The notes below the pieces were generated by a model that was given only the letters and a program-made list of their open reading frames with translations, had not been told where the DNA came from and made no database searches. Positions 1-11,020 of a stretch of DNA of 64,000 nucleotides are shown here, piece after piece. This DNA comes from Sweltsa coloradensis (Eukaryota; Arthropoda; Insecta; Plecoptera; Chloroperlidae): assembly GCA_024449915.1 (NCBI GenBank), contig JAMZAV010001731.1, positions 1 to 64,000 on the forward strand, written 5' to 3'. Position numbers and translations under genes: made by a program. Positions within the stretch are counted from its first letter, which is position 1; every line of letters begins with the position of its first letter.

Positions 1-365
1 CAAGGGTATCGCCATTACCTTAATGTCCATGTAAAATATGAACGTTGTAGCCCCACCCGTTTGGTCAGAATCGATCTAAATGTCACGAAAATATCGCACT
101 TAAAATAGAAAAAAATCGTAAAAGTACGATATTCATGAGAAATATTTCTTCGATTGTACTAAAAAACGTGGCAGGTCTAAGTTCAGAGATTTCGAAGGTC
201 CCCTCCAATTTTAATGAAGATCGCATATGCCGTTGCCCGGTAGAGTGCGAACAAACAGACAAAAACAAAACAAATAACACAAAAAACAAACAAAAAAACA
301 TTGGAGCTAAATTTTTTGAGGGGTCAGTGAAATTGAAGTCTTTGCTTCGCTCATTCAATTATGCT
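1..365 (+). repeat. Dispersed repeat family A, copy 1 (cut by window edge)
   Basis: The stretch closely matches 6020-6376 and, less well, 32060-32534. Shared landmarks in order are a TGAACGTTGTAGCCCC block, a CATGAGAAATATTTCTT block, an A/C-rich AAACAAAACAAA tract and a 3' block reading GTGAAATTGAAGTCTT. No coding domain is visible; the open stretches on both strands are shadows of low-complexity sequence. It could be the 3' part of an unidentified retroelement or a SINE. The left end lies outside the window. Confidence 0.7.
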
Positions 366-1469
366 TTATTTTGCTTTATGTTTTGAACCAAATGGTCTAA
401 TAGACAGAGAAAGTCTGTTTATCTAATTTTGAACCATGCAATGCGTAGTCAATGGCTGTAATGTAGCTAAGCAATAGGCTATTTGCATGAATTTTAGCAA
501 ACTTACACTTAGAGAATAAAAAGTCCTGAATCCAAATATAGAGTTTATTTTATGTCAAAACATTGTTTAGATATAGATATTGTGGCTTGATGTGTCCTAT
601 TTTGTAACTTACTGTGAAACGCGCTGTTATTGGTCATTCTATTATGACGTAATAGGATTCTACACGGAGATGACACCATTCAAAGACATGATTTTGGCTT
701 GATTATATTGTAGATTTAACACAACTGCATTGCACTTGGCTATGCAAATCGATTGAATATGGATTCTTGCATTACCTGTTATCGTAATTGAAATTATATG
801 ACCAATAATAAAGATTAGATTTTAGCATTAAAACACAAAAACTGGACCCTGTTAAAGCAAGATTTCATGGCCAGAGCGTGGCCCAGACCTTGTCAAAACT
901 GTGCCACCCCAACCGGTATTGTTGTCGAGAGATAATCCAAAGCACTTGGTATTCTAAAGATATTATTTTTGCGTTATACTGAACAGTATTAGGAAAACCT
1001 TGTAAATATAGGGCGTCATTATGTCACACTTTTGGCGCCGCGTTTAATGTTTTTGAAACGAGATTTTTCATTTTTTTCATAAAATACCCACTAAAGGCTT
1101 CAATTTTATTTTTAAAACTGCTATGCAGAATCATAGGAGCAACTCGAAAAAAATATTTAAAATAAAATGCAAATAGCCTATTATGCTTATTCAACAAGAA
1201 AAACTGTAAAAGGATTTTGTTTCCCATTTTCATACAAAAGTGGGATATTTTGAGTTTGGAAATGGACCAACATATGCACTCAAAAACACTGAACAAGCAA
1301 TTTTGGGACTATATCACACGTAAACCTTTGGATCCCTATTGAAAGCCTTAATTTGCTTTTATTTGTGTGACTATGTCAGAATACTAAGAGAAACAAAATT
1401 GTTTGAACATGAAATAACGATCAATAGTCAAACATATTATTATCTGGTTCTACGCTATTGTGTTGAATG
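366..1469. other. AT-rich stretch without recognised genes
   Basis: Both strands were read for domains, tRNA-like boxes and inverted ends. Only short open frames of low-complexity composition occur. Nothing is supported here. Confidence 0.5.
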
Positions 1470-2254
1470 CAGGGCATCGAACCGGATGCAGGGCATCAAA
1501 CCGGTACGAACCGAAAACCAAAAAAAACAATATTTTTTCTGAACCGAAAACCGAACCGAAAACCAAACCATAACCGAATTTCTTATTTCGGTTTATTTCG
1601 GTTAATTTGGTTCAGGGGGCAGTTTTGGTCACAAAGTCTAATAATCGCCAAATCGCAAAAATCGGGAAAAAGCAAAAAAAAGTTTGATTTTCCCTTTCAC
1701 AAGTCCGGCTCATGCCTTCTTTTCATAAATCCAAAGACACCTGCCTACCACACCTTTCATAAACCCCGACTTCAGAATGTTGTTGTTAACCATGGAAATC
1801 AAATTAAGGTCACTTTAATTTAGTGTAATAAGGCTAAATGTAAATAGACAACACTCCCCGTCATCGCACCCATTGATTGCCTAGTCCCGTAAGGTTCAAT
1901 ATCCCAGTCTCTCATATCGGCCTCTACAGACACAGACCTGATTTGGACTGAGGAGCAAGGACTGAGGAATATTGTGGAATGTGGACTTTGAGTCAGGTTT
2001 TGGGCTTTGGGCATATATATGTTGGGAATTCATAGATGTGGGTATGTATCGGTAATTCATGTTAGTAAATATCCCTACAAACGTTTTCAACTTTTAAAAA
2101 AATAATACTTTTATTGATATTTTGCCTTATAAAATGTAAAATAAAATAAACTGGTTCGAACCGAACCGTTATTTTTAGAAAGGTCGAACCGAACCGAAAA
2201 AATAACGCACCGAAAACCAAACCGAAATGAAAATTATTTCGGTTCGATCCCCTG
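1470..2254. mobile_element. Non-autonomous hAT element (MITE), copy 1
   Basis: The ends are inverted: the left end is CAGGGCATCGAACC and the right end GGTTCGATCCCCTG. The 8 bases on each side are the same, GTTGAATG at 1462-1469 and at 2255-2262, which is the target duplication expected of the hAT superfamily. Arrays of GAACCGAAAACC-like units sit just inside both ends (1500-1615 and 2155-2245), as transposase-binding subterminal repeats do in hAT elements. The left terminal motif is duplicated (GCAGGGCATC twice). The interior has no transposase. A related copy lies at 4168-4878. Confidence 0.88.
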
Positions 2255-2262
2255 GTTGAATG

Positions 2263-2980
2263 TCATCTTGAACTAGGAGCGTTCCAAGCTCAGCATGACC
2301 AAGGAATTATTTCAGTTTGACATTTTAGTTTTCTTTTTTGAATACTGCAATAAAGCTAAACGTAGATAGCCGTCTTGTCGTTTCAAGACGGCGATGATGA
2401 ATTCGATGCAAGATATGGCGTTACACTAAAAATTTTAACGAAATGTTTTGTTATTTAGAATGTAATTAGGACTTACGAAACCTTGAATGAAAGGGAAAAT
2501 GTATTGAATTGGAGTTTAGTTTTAGCGTAGACCCAGGCCTAACCTAGAATAGAATATCCATAATCCATAATAGAGTAGAATAATAATTGGGGCTACTACT
2601 AGCTTAGGTTTTACACTAGGCAGCACATAGGCCTAGACCCAGGAGTTACTAGGCAAAGCGTAAATAGAGATCGGAGGTTACTAGTCAAGGATATGTAGGG
2701 CCTAGGCATGTTGCCAAGTTCTGTTTAGCCTGGCCTAGACCCTAGCCTAGCCTGGCAATGCCAACTGCAGGGCCTGCATGTAGCCTTTCCTACACATTCT
2801 ATGTGCAATTACCTATGTTTTGGCTGAGTCTTACATTAACTAAGGAGGTTAAAGGGTTAGTGAGGCAGAGGAACCAGGTGGGGGAAACTCTCCTGCTTAC
2901 CTATCACAATGGGAAACAACTTCAGATATTCGTCACAAAAGGTTGATTATGTGGGAATCAAACCAAAAATTTAAAAAACC
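2263..2980. other. Non-coding stretch rich in TAGGCCTA words
   Basis: Nothing with a domain is seen. The words CCTAGRCC and TAGGCCTA recur many times between 2530 and 2760. A 62-codon frame at 2758-2946 (plus) shows no recognisable motif and is not called as a gene. Confidence 0.4.
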
Positions 2981-3040
2981 ATCTCAGCTGGGTATCGAAC
3001 CCGACTCTACTGATTGCCGCTCGGATGCTGCAACGATTTA
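2981..3040 (-). repeat. tRNA-like SINE head or tRNA pseudogene
   Basis: Read on the minus strand, the sequence holds a B-box-like GGGTTCGATACCC followed by CAGCTGAGAT, and an A-box-like part upstream near 3025. The cloverleaf stems do not close cleanly. It is read as the promoter-bearing head of a tRNA-derived SINE, not a working tRNA. Confidence 0.4.
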
Positions 3041-3099
3041 TGAAATTGAGATACTAAGTTGACCTCATTGTGTTATTTTCCTATATCTATTAAAATTAA

Positions 3100-4042
3100 A
3101 GGACATCACAACCCTAGAATTTCCTGGGAATATAAATAACCTATTTTTTTCATGAATTATGCAGAAAACTAGAAGTCGCTACCTAGTAACAGTAAGTAAC
3201 GACACACGATTTAATAACAATAATAATAATAGTGGATGCGCGCGCAGCCACTAATCGTGACGTAACCATTTTCCACGCTTCACGTCCTTGCAGACGGCCA
3301 AATATTTGCCAAGTGCGACAAAGAACTATTTCTGCAGCCGAAGATATAGTGTTTAGACAAAAATGATAAGTACCATCGTGTTCCATGGTCTTTCTTCTAC
3401 AAGCATGATGGAAAACTAAACATTTTTGTTGAAAAATAAAATTAGTTTGATTAATATTTAAATGTACTGCACAACACAATAATGTATATTTGATGACCTC
3501 AAAACCATATAAGATTGACAAAATGTCATGAACACCGGCATATAACCCATGCATGCAGAAAAATAAAAAAAATATTTCCGATGTAGTTTAATTGAAATGT
3601 GCTAGTATGTATGAGATATATTGATGCATGTTTGCGCTGTGGTTCACCCGGACAGATCCAGCGACCGCCTACAGAAGTGTGTAACGCGCACTATGCTTCA
3701 ACTCTTCGAGCTACGTGTTCGGGATCTGCCATGAGCTAAAACATTCTACACGCGGCTGCGCAAAAGATGTTTTCAAAAGACAAAAGAACAAACCTTATAT
3801 CTTCGGCTACAGAGATAGTTCTTTACCGCGCTTGTCAAATATTTGGCCGTCTGCAAGGACGTAAAGCGTGCACAATGTTTATGTCACGATTAATGGCTGC
3901 GCACGCATCCACTATTATTACAGTTATTAAATCGTGCGTCGTTACTTACTGTTACTAGGTAGCAACTTCTAGTTTTCTGCATAATTCATGAAAAAAATTA
4001 GATTGTTCACATTCCTGGGAAATCCTAGGGTTGTGATGTCCT
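3100..4042. mobile_element. Foldback element with long terminal inverted repeats
   Basis: The outer 18 bases are perfect inverted copies: AGGACATCACAACCCTAG at 3100 and its complement ending at 4042. The inverted arms run about 250 bp each (3100-3350 and 3797-4042) with small indels. They include a (TTATTA)-type run and a CGTCCTTGCAGACGGCC block seen in both arms. About 440 bp of unrelated spacer separates them. The frames at 3183-3554 (minus) and 3767-3958 (plus) are the same arm read in two orientations, not genes. The target duplication is not clear. Confidence 0.8.
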
Positions 4043-4167
4043 AAGTCATAGGTGTGAACTAAAATTTCTAAGAAGGGTTGTTCTTGTTCCACATACAAAA
4101 TGAAGACTTAAGGTTCAAGTCTACCTTTGCTATCGCCGTGTCTTACTAATAATGAACTGGCGTCTAT

Positions 4168-4878
4168 CAGGGAGTCGAACCAAAATTAATTTCGGTTCAG
4201 GTTCAGGTTCAGGTTCAGCGATAGTAAAAATATCGGTTTAGTTTCGGGTTCAGGTTTTATCGAATTGAGAATTCGGGTTCGGGTTCAGGTTTTGTATTTA
4301 TAAAGGTTCGGGTTCAATTACGGTTCGGGTTCAGGTTCATTTCCATTCTCAGTTGATTTTGAGAAGTGGTTTTCGAGAAACTAATCTGTTTGAATTTTGT
4401 TATATATTTTATTTGTATCCATTTTATGTCCCAAGCAGAAAACTGCAAAAACAATCGCCAACGAGCGATGAATTGCTACTGTCTGCTGTGTTCGGACTGG
4501 CATCATATTTAGTATTTACCCCTCTTGCTTTGTGAAATTGTGACCTATTTCAAAATTTCTTCGAAACTCACAGGCTTGCCCCCCCCCCCGCAAGTCACAC
4601 AAAGGTAGCTAACAGGGTTCACAGACAGGACAAAACATAGGACGTGCATATCTGACCAAACCCAAAATTCGAGAATATTTCACTTTCAATAGTATTAGTT
4701 TGTTTGTGGGATTTGAAGAAATTATGAACTTCAGTGGTTTTCATGGAATTGTGAGCTTATTCCTTCTTCGAACTTAAACCACTAATAACTAGAATTATTA
4801 CGGTTCAGGTTCAGGTTTGGGTTCAGGTTCAGGAAAAATAACGGTTTTTACGGTTTACGGTTCGGGTTCGAGTCCCTG
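4168..4878. mobile_element. Non-autonomous hAT element (MITE), copy 2
   Basis: The left end CAGGGAGTCGAACC and the right end GGTTCGAGTCCCTG are inverted copies at 13 of 14 positions. The flanks carry a perfect 8-bp duplication, GCGTCTAT at 4160-4167 and 4879-4886. Dense GGTTCAG/GGTTCGG hexamer arrays lie under both ends (4192-4340 and 4800-4870). This matches the copy at 1470-2254 in ends and array type but not in interior sequence. A C-run flanked by CTTGC and GCAAG near 4575 can form a small hairpin. There is no transposase. Confidence 0.9.
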
Positions 4879-4886
4879 GCGTCTAT

Positions 4887-5800
4887 ACAGTTGCTTCAAT
4901 CATCATGAGGTTTTGTGTTTCGTACAGAAAACAGATGTCTGCATTGATGTCTGGTGTTTAGTAAATATTTAAATAAAATTGTAGCATCAATTAATGATAA
5001 ATTATAACTATAAATAGCATACAGCCATGTAGTATGGCCTTAACAACTAGTATTTAAAATTTCAGAGTGTTGTCTTTAATATTAACTTAATTATTTGTAA
5101 ATTAGTACGTGAAATAAATTAGTCTTGATAGTGCTGGTCTCTGGTGAAGGATAGATGAACGTCATACTCTCGTCAGAAAGGAGGCTGGCCGAAGAAATGT
5201 GTTCCGCTTTGGCGCTTAGCCTCCCTACCCTACCCTACGACGTGGCAATAGACAACAGTAGAATTTCGAAGCCTCAGGCAAACAAGTGGTAGAGTTATCT
5301 TGAAATTCCATCCATTCATTCATTGAAACATGCCCGGCTCAATAAACTGGATGTGAAACGAAAGAAGTAGAGAAGATGAAATAAATTTTCACCTTGAACA
5401 AATGGCAACAGAATGGTTCTTTTTGCATCGGATTCAGAAACAAATCCCATTGAAGTTACTCAAAGCCTTGAAAAATCTAAGGTCTCAAAATTTATCAAAT
5501 TTGCATACAAAGTTAAATGAGGAATATGAAGTAAAAATTAATTGTAAGTCTATGTATACAAACTTTTTTGTGAATAAGCAACTGTCCCCAATATGAACGT
5601 AAGAATTAGTTTTATTTTTTATTTGTACATTCTGTTAAGATGATTAAATTACTTAAAATTTTAATTGCGACGAATAAAATTGTAAATGTTTAACGACATG
5701 AAATATTGGTCAAAGTAAACTAACTGATATTTAAAAAAAAAAACTCTAGAAACACTAACAAAAATATCAATTCAAATGTAACTAATTGATAAACTAGGAA
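4887..5800. other. AT-rich stretch without recognised genes
   Basis: No domain, tRNA-like box or paired inverted ends were found. The 64-codon frame at 5402-5596 (plus) has no recognisable motif. Confidence 0.4.
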
Positions 5801-6376
5801 AACGCTTAAGTCCTGCCGCGTTGATAGATGAGCTTTTTTGTAAGTTTTTAGTTTGCGTAGGACCACTTTTCCTTTGCAAGTGCTTTTTGAATGCATTGTA
5901 GGTGATTGTTGTCAAGGTTTTATTGTTACTTGTTAATTGTTATTATAAACCTAAAAAACTCATATTAAAACCTTTATTTCTATGGATTCTGGATAACTTT
6001 TTCAACTTTTTCTTTCAAAAGGTACTACATCACCATAACCTAAATGTCCATGTGAAATATGAACGTTGTAGCCCCACCCGTTTGGTCAGAATCGGCACAA
6101 ATGTCACGAAAATATTGCACTAAAAATCGAAAAAAAATCGTAAAAGTACGATATTCATGAGAAATATTTCTTTGATTCTACCCAAAAACGTAAGTTCAGA
6201 GAAAACGAAGGTCCCCTCCAATTTTCATCAAGATCGCATAAGCCGTTTGCCCGGAATCGTGCGAACAAACAAGACAGAAAAACAAACAAAACAAAACAAA
6301 AAAAACAAAAAACCCGAGCTAAATTTTTTGGGGGGTCAGTGAAATTGAAGTCTTCACTTCGCTCTTCCAATAAATG
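5801..6376 (+). repeat. Dispersed repeat family A, copy 2 (longest clean copy)
   Basis: This copy extends further left than copy 1. It starts near a CGCGTTGATRGATGAGC block shared with 31795-31815, then follows the copy-1 order: TGAACGTTGTAGCCCC, CATGAGAAATATTTCTT, the AAACAAAACAAA tract and the GTCTTCACTTCGCTC end. No terminal inverted repeats and no long open frame occur. The three copies define a family of about 580-750 bp with a variable left part and a sharp right end. Confidence 0.72.
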
Positions 6377-7344
6377 GGTTTCATAAAAATGTATTATTCT
6401 TATTATGGTATGACGTTATGGAGTTTTCTATTCTAGGTAATGCCACACGAAATTCCATAGGCCCTAGAGAAATGAATACCAACCTAACACGATAAACACA
6501 AATGCATCACTACCTAGGCCTACTCCTTATTTAGCATATAATTAGCGATTAATTAATTACTTTGATTAAATTAAAATATTGTGATATATTGTGTATTGTA
6601 ATTTACTATTTTGTAACTGGCAGTGGTGGTTCACGGTTACATAATGATGGATTTGATCTAGAAATGGCATGTACGAAACCAGTCATAGGCAATTCTGATA
6701 TTTTTTTCCCTCGTAGCTTATCCCTATGTTAAAATGCAATATCGGGGTTCGAGTCACGATGGATTATTCGATGCTAATTAACCCCGTCTATCTTCACTCA
6801 CACCCACAATGTATAAATAAGCCACCTGAAAAGGGGCAGGTTGTTCTTGGGTTGGTTCTCTACGTAAAGCACAAATAAGACCTACCTAGTAATGAATCTG
6901 CAAGTTCAAGTTGAAGTTTTTATTAATCCTTAGATTTATACAAGGTACAAATATGGATTTTGTCAAATTATTAATACTAAAGATATCATAGTTGTATCAA
7001 AGTTGTTACGCATTTTATCCATTGCTATAAATTTAATTGCATTTATTGTCTACCTACTCAGTTCCAAGGACAATTAATTAAACGAGGGAGCGGAGCGACC
7101 GAGTGTCTCCATTCAACTCTTAACGGCTCTCATTCTGTGATTCTGTGTGTCTGTCTGTCTGTTCGTCGAAAATCAGCCGAACTGCTGAACAGATTTCGCT
7201 GAAATTTTAAACAGACATCCGGTATGAGTTTACTGAGAACTGTTAACAAAATCAGCTAGATCCATTGCGATTTAAGCCTACTATAAATAAAAATGTGATT
7301 TTTTAAATTATCGATAGCATTTGTTTAGTAGCAGCTAGCGGGAC
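6377..7344. other. Non-coding stretch with a GAGCGGAGCGACCGAG word
   Basis: Nothing coding is seen. A block starting ACGAGGGAGCGGAGCGAC at 7081 has the look of a repeat end, but no second copy was found in the window. Confidence 0.4.
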
Positions 7345-7582
7345 GAGATTTGCGTGGTTGACATGGCACAGTGGTAAGCATTTAGCCTACCGCACGGAGG
7401 GTTGGGGTTCGATGCCGGTTAGTTCGAACTTTTTTATATTTTTACATCCACATATTATTTTTGAGGGGTGTTTAAATGGGAAATAAAAATTAGATGATTT
7501 TGTTTCATCTTGGAAATTTGTTAATGTTTTACGCTAATACGTTTTGAACACGATTTGCATTTTAAATGTTCAATTTAAATAA
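7345..7582 (+). repeat. tRNA-derived SINE, copy 1
   Basis: The head holds an A-box-like TGGCACAGTGGTAAGC and a B-box-like GGGTTCGATGCC at tRNA spacing (7364-7425). The body continues with TTTTTATATTTTTAC, GAGGGGTGTTTAAATGGGAAAT and ATTTTAAATGTTCAATTTAAAT. The same head and body occur inverted at 22930-23195, and the body occurs again at 7763-7969. Pol III transcription of such heads is known for SINEs; mobility by LINE machinery is inferred. Confidence 0.72.
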
Positions 7583-7585
7583 CTA

Positions 7586-7762
7586 GGGAAACGCCAAAGT
7601 CGTTGTTAAACGAGTGAGTGAGCCATGTGTAGAGTACTCGGCTCGGTTTCATTCCCCATACTGGGCTCGATCCAACCTTAGGTATAGGGGAGGAAACGGG
7701 ATGTTCCCGGGTACTCAACACTTGGCTCACTCACTCGTTTGACAACGACTTTGGTGTTTCCC
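7586..7762. mobile_element. Palindromic MITE, copy 1
   Basis: The arms GGGAAACGCCAAAGTCG and CGACTTTGGTGTTTCCC are inverted. They continue inward through ACGAGTGAGTGAGCCA and its complement for about 60 bp per arm. A CTAG precedes the left end. The centre contains CCCCATACTGGGC. It has no coding capacity. A second copy lies at 7974-8138. Confidence 0.75.
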
Positions 7763-7969
7763 GCATTTAGCCTACCACACAGAGGATTGAGGTTCGATAC
7801 CCGTTAGCTCGAACTTTTTTTATATTTTTACACCCACATATTATTTTTTTGAGGGGTGTTAAATGGTTAATAAAACTTAGTGATTTTGTTTTATCTTGGA
7901 AATTTTGTTAATGTTTCACGCTAATACGTTTTGAACACGATTCGCATTTCAAATGTTCAATTTAAATAT
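7763..7969 (+). repeat. SINE copy 2 (head truncated)
   Basis: The body matches 7378-7582 from GCATTTAGCC on, keeps the B-box-like GGTTCGATACCC, and lacks the A-box because the tandem duplication joined it directly to the MITE end. Confidence 0.7.
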
Positions 7970-7973
7970 CTAG

Positions 7974-8138
7974 AAAAACGCCAAAGTTGTGTTGAACGAG
8001 TGAGTGAGCCATGTGTTGAGTACCCGGTACCATTCCCCATACTGGGCTCGATCCTTAGGTATAGGGGAGGAAACGGGATGTTCCCGGGTACTCAACACTT
8101 GGCTCACTCACTCGTTTGACAACGACTTTGGTGTTTCC
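7974..8138. mobile_element. Palindromic MITE, copy 2
   Basis: It has the same arms as copy 1. CTAG stands on both sides (7970-7973 and 8139-8142), which suggests a 4-bp CTAG target duplication. The centre is slightly shorter than in copy 1 and reads GTACCCGGTACC. Confidence 0.72.
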
Positions 8139-8269
8139 CTAGTAGGGTACATTACACCATTTGTTATTACTATGTATGTCACTTTCATTGCTAGGATGGC
8201 TTCAAGTCACTGTTTTCATATGCGCATTATATCTCTCATATTGTTGGATGAAAGTAAATTTAAGAGTTT

Positions 8270-8520
8270 AGAAGAATCAGATTCAGATTCAGAAAAATTT
8301 TTATTCTCAAGAAAATAAATACAATTGGTACATAAACAAACAAGAGAAGAGAATAGTCGAGAGAAGCCCACATAAGCACAGTGCTCGTGTGTGGGCAGTT
8401 ATAATACATGTTAAATTTAAAACGATTACAAGATGTTAGCAAAGATAGTTTGTACAACAAGAAAAAATAAGAAATAAATAAATAAAATAAAAATAAAATA
8501 TATTTATGCAAGGAAGCAAT
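8270..8520 (-). mobile_element. 3' end of a minus-strand LINE with hexamer tail
   Basis: Read on the minus strand, the sequence ends ...CTTGAGAATAAAAATTTTT followed by a short TGAATC tandem repeat (8275-8300). A simple-repeat 3' tail of this kind is usual for CR1/L2/Jockey-group LINEs. It lies 1.4 kb downstream of the minus-strand RT at 9739-11020 and may be its 3' end. Continuity across 8520-9738 is not proven. Confidence 0.45.
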
Positions 8521-9738
8521 TTATATGGTAAAATTTTTTAAAACAAACAAAAATAAACTAAATTAAGAATGACAAAGGAATTTTTAAAATAAAATTTAGC
8601 CTTGAGACAAAGTTGAAAAGTAAAAGCTAGAACAGTTTGGGGTTTATTTTGTTTTTTAATCCCTTTTTTAAAAAGAGCCTTTTTTTTCATGTTATTTTTA
8701 AAAGAAATAGAGAAAAAACGAAACTTTTTCAGGCAAGGTTTTAGAATTAAGGGTCCTAGAAAAGAATATGTCTTTGCCCCGCGGTGTTTTTCCTAGGTAG
8801 GAATAATCCATGTCTGGTTGAAAGCCTAGTATTAGAGCGTGAATCAGACACATTCAGCTGTTTAAAGTCCTTGAGATTTGTATGAATAAAAAGAAGAATA
8901 TTTTAATATATAATTGTCTAATGTCAAGAACCTTTGCTTGATAAAAGGTAATAGGGAACCAAAGTTTTGAAGGCGGGAAGGAAATTGGTTCTCTCTGTCT
9001 CAGCGCCCATAAGAATTAGCATGGTACGAAAATGTAACTCGCCATATCTTTTGACTCGCGCAAAAGAAATCTAAACCAATAACATCACAAGATGCATAAT
9101 TCTGTGAAGAAGATGATGGCATTTTACTTTGCTCGATGACGCTTCCTAAATTCAAACTATTATGAGTTAAATGAACCCATGTTTGCCCCGCTGTCGCAAA
9201 TGTACTCCGACTGAGCGGCAACCTAAGCGAGACGCAGCCACGTTGTGTGCAGCTGTGGCATCCTCCCCATACCACGCGCCTGTCCATGGTTGCTAAATGT
9301 ACTTCGCATTCAAGATTTTGTTGGCACATTAAAGGATATTTTATTAGTAATGTATAATCTAGTACAACCCAGTGACCTCACAGTAGCCACAAAGCAAGTC
9401 GGATACCAATTAATGTTATGCTGATGCCACGGACAAAATGTTTTTACGTGCTTTTTCATGAGCAGTTTTGAACGTTTGGCAACAGTGTAAATGTAGAGTT
9501 CACTTCAACTCAAAACAAATGTCATTAATATTAGTGATAGAGCAAAGTTATGTATATCCACGCAAAGAGGAAAGATTATAGTTTCTTACAGTATGAATAT
9601 AATTTCGGTCCGTGGTCGGGTTCTCACGCTGTCGCTTACGAAACATTTAGCACGGTTCGCCTATACTCGCTGAAGGGAGAGAACCGGACAACGCACACTT
9701 AGGTTCTCTATAGTGAAAGAGAAATCCTTAGGTTTTTT
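8521..9738. other. AT-rich sequence between LINE 3' end and RT
   Basis: No domain is visible. It may be the 3' untranslated part of the minus-strand LINE. The 109-codon frame at 9000-9329 (minus) resembles no family known to me. Confidence 0.35.
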
Positions 9739-11020
9739 CTAAATTGTTTTAAGGGCTAGTTTTTGAATAATTGATAAGTCAAGATGTACATTTTGCACAC
9801 CACCCCATCCAATAATGCCATATTCAAAGCTTGACTGTAGCAAAGCAAAATATATAGTTCTAAGGACCTTAAGTTCAAAGATATTTCTTAATCTGTAAAA
9901 AACATAAAGTAGACTTTTTGATTTGTTACATAGAGCGCGAACATGTTCATTCCATTTTAAGTGATTGTCTATTTTAAGACCTAAGTATTTAGTCGATGAG
10001 ACTTTTTCAATCTTATAACAGTTAGCGGTACATTTGAAATTTGCATTTGCATCCTGAGTATATGCACAAGAAGAAGAGTGAAGTAATACATTGAGGTTTG
10101 CATCATTAGGCTGAGTGACTTGGGTGGGTGAGAAGGTCATATATACAGTCTTCATTTCATTTAAGGTCAATATGTGGTCATTTAGCCATTGATAGATGTC
10201 ATTTATCACCCGGTTTGCTAGTTTATAGACCTCACTCAAAGTGTTCATTGAGAGAATTATAACAGTGTCACCAGCATATGATATAATAGTTCCATAAAAT
10301 TTAAAATTACATAGCTCATGTATATAGATAGTAAACAGTATCGGTCCGAGAACAGTACCTTGCGGGATTCCAATTTCAACTATTTTATAGTCACTATATT
10401 CATTTCCAATTTTTACTCTTTGTTTCCTATCATTTAAGAAGCTACGAAAAATGTCCAGTGCTAATCCTCGAACTCCCAGATTTTCCAATTTGGTGAGAAG
10501 TATTTTATGGTTTACTGTATCAAAAGCTTTACTTAGGTCCAAAAAAATAGCTATGTTTTTTTTTGACTGGTCCAGAGATTCATATATTGTGTTGGTTACT
10601 TTATAAATAGCATTATCAGTACTCAAGCCACTTCTGAAGCCAAACTGATTAGGAGAAATTAGATTATGTTTATTCATAAAATCCATAAGCCTTTTCTTTA
10701 AACATTTCTCCAATAGTTTTGAGAATTGTGTTGTTAGGGAGATGGGCCTATAATTTTAGGTTCTAATTTACTTTCTGCCTTGTAAATAGGGCAGATATCG
10801 GCAATTTTAAAGTAATCTGGATATATTCCATTTGATAAGGCTGCATTAAAGATGTAAAGAAGCGGATTAACAATAAGGGGACGGATATTTTTTATTGTTT
10901 TTGTACTTATCTTGTCATATCCACAAGCGGAGTCATTTTTTAGATCAGAAATGAGTTGTTTAGCTCATCACTTGAGATAGGTTCCATGAACATTGAGTTT
11001 GGATTTAAGTTGGGCTTTGA
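9739..11020 (-). pseudogene. LINE reverse transcriptase, minus strand, broken
   Basis: This is the RT domain of a non-LTR retrotransposon of the CR1/L2/Jockey group, whose protein copies element RNA into nicked chromosomal DNA. The open part (10713 down to 9739, 324 codons) shows NQFGFRSGLSTDNAIY, the motif-A block LDLSKAFDTVNHKILL and the motif-B block GIPQGTVLGPILF. Motif C reads YAGD where YADD is expected, so one catalytic aspartate is lost. Further upstream on this strand the N-terminal RT block (LISDLKNDSACGYDKIS, near 10945-10905) continues in another frame, with shifts near 10745 and near 10965. The upstream linker and endonuclease lie at 18134-21215, separated by the plus-strand element inserted about 11030-18133. 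It is not functional as it stands. Confidence 0.9.

Larger units (their letters stand above)
7378..8139 (+). repeat. Tandem duplication of a SINE-plus-MITE segment, two units
   Basis: Unit 1 (7378-7762, 385 bp) and unit 2 (7763-8139, 377 bp) both start GCATTTAGCCTACC inside the SINE head and end with the right arm of the palindromic MITE (GGTGTTTCCC). Unit 2 therefore lacks the SINE A-box. The units differ by scattered substitutions and indels, so the duplication is not very recent. Confidence 0.78.

Noticed and set aside
3183..3958. Two related small proteins at 3183-3554 (minus) and 3767-3958 (plus)
   Set aside because: They share text only because they read the two arms of one foldback element.
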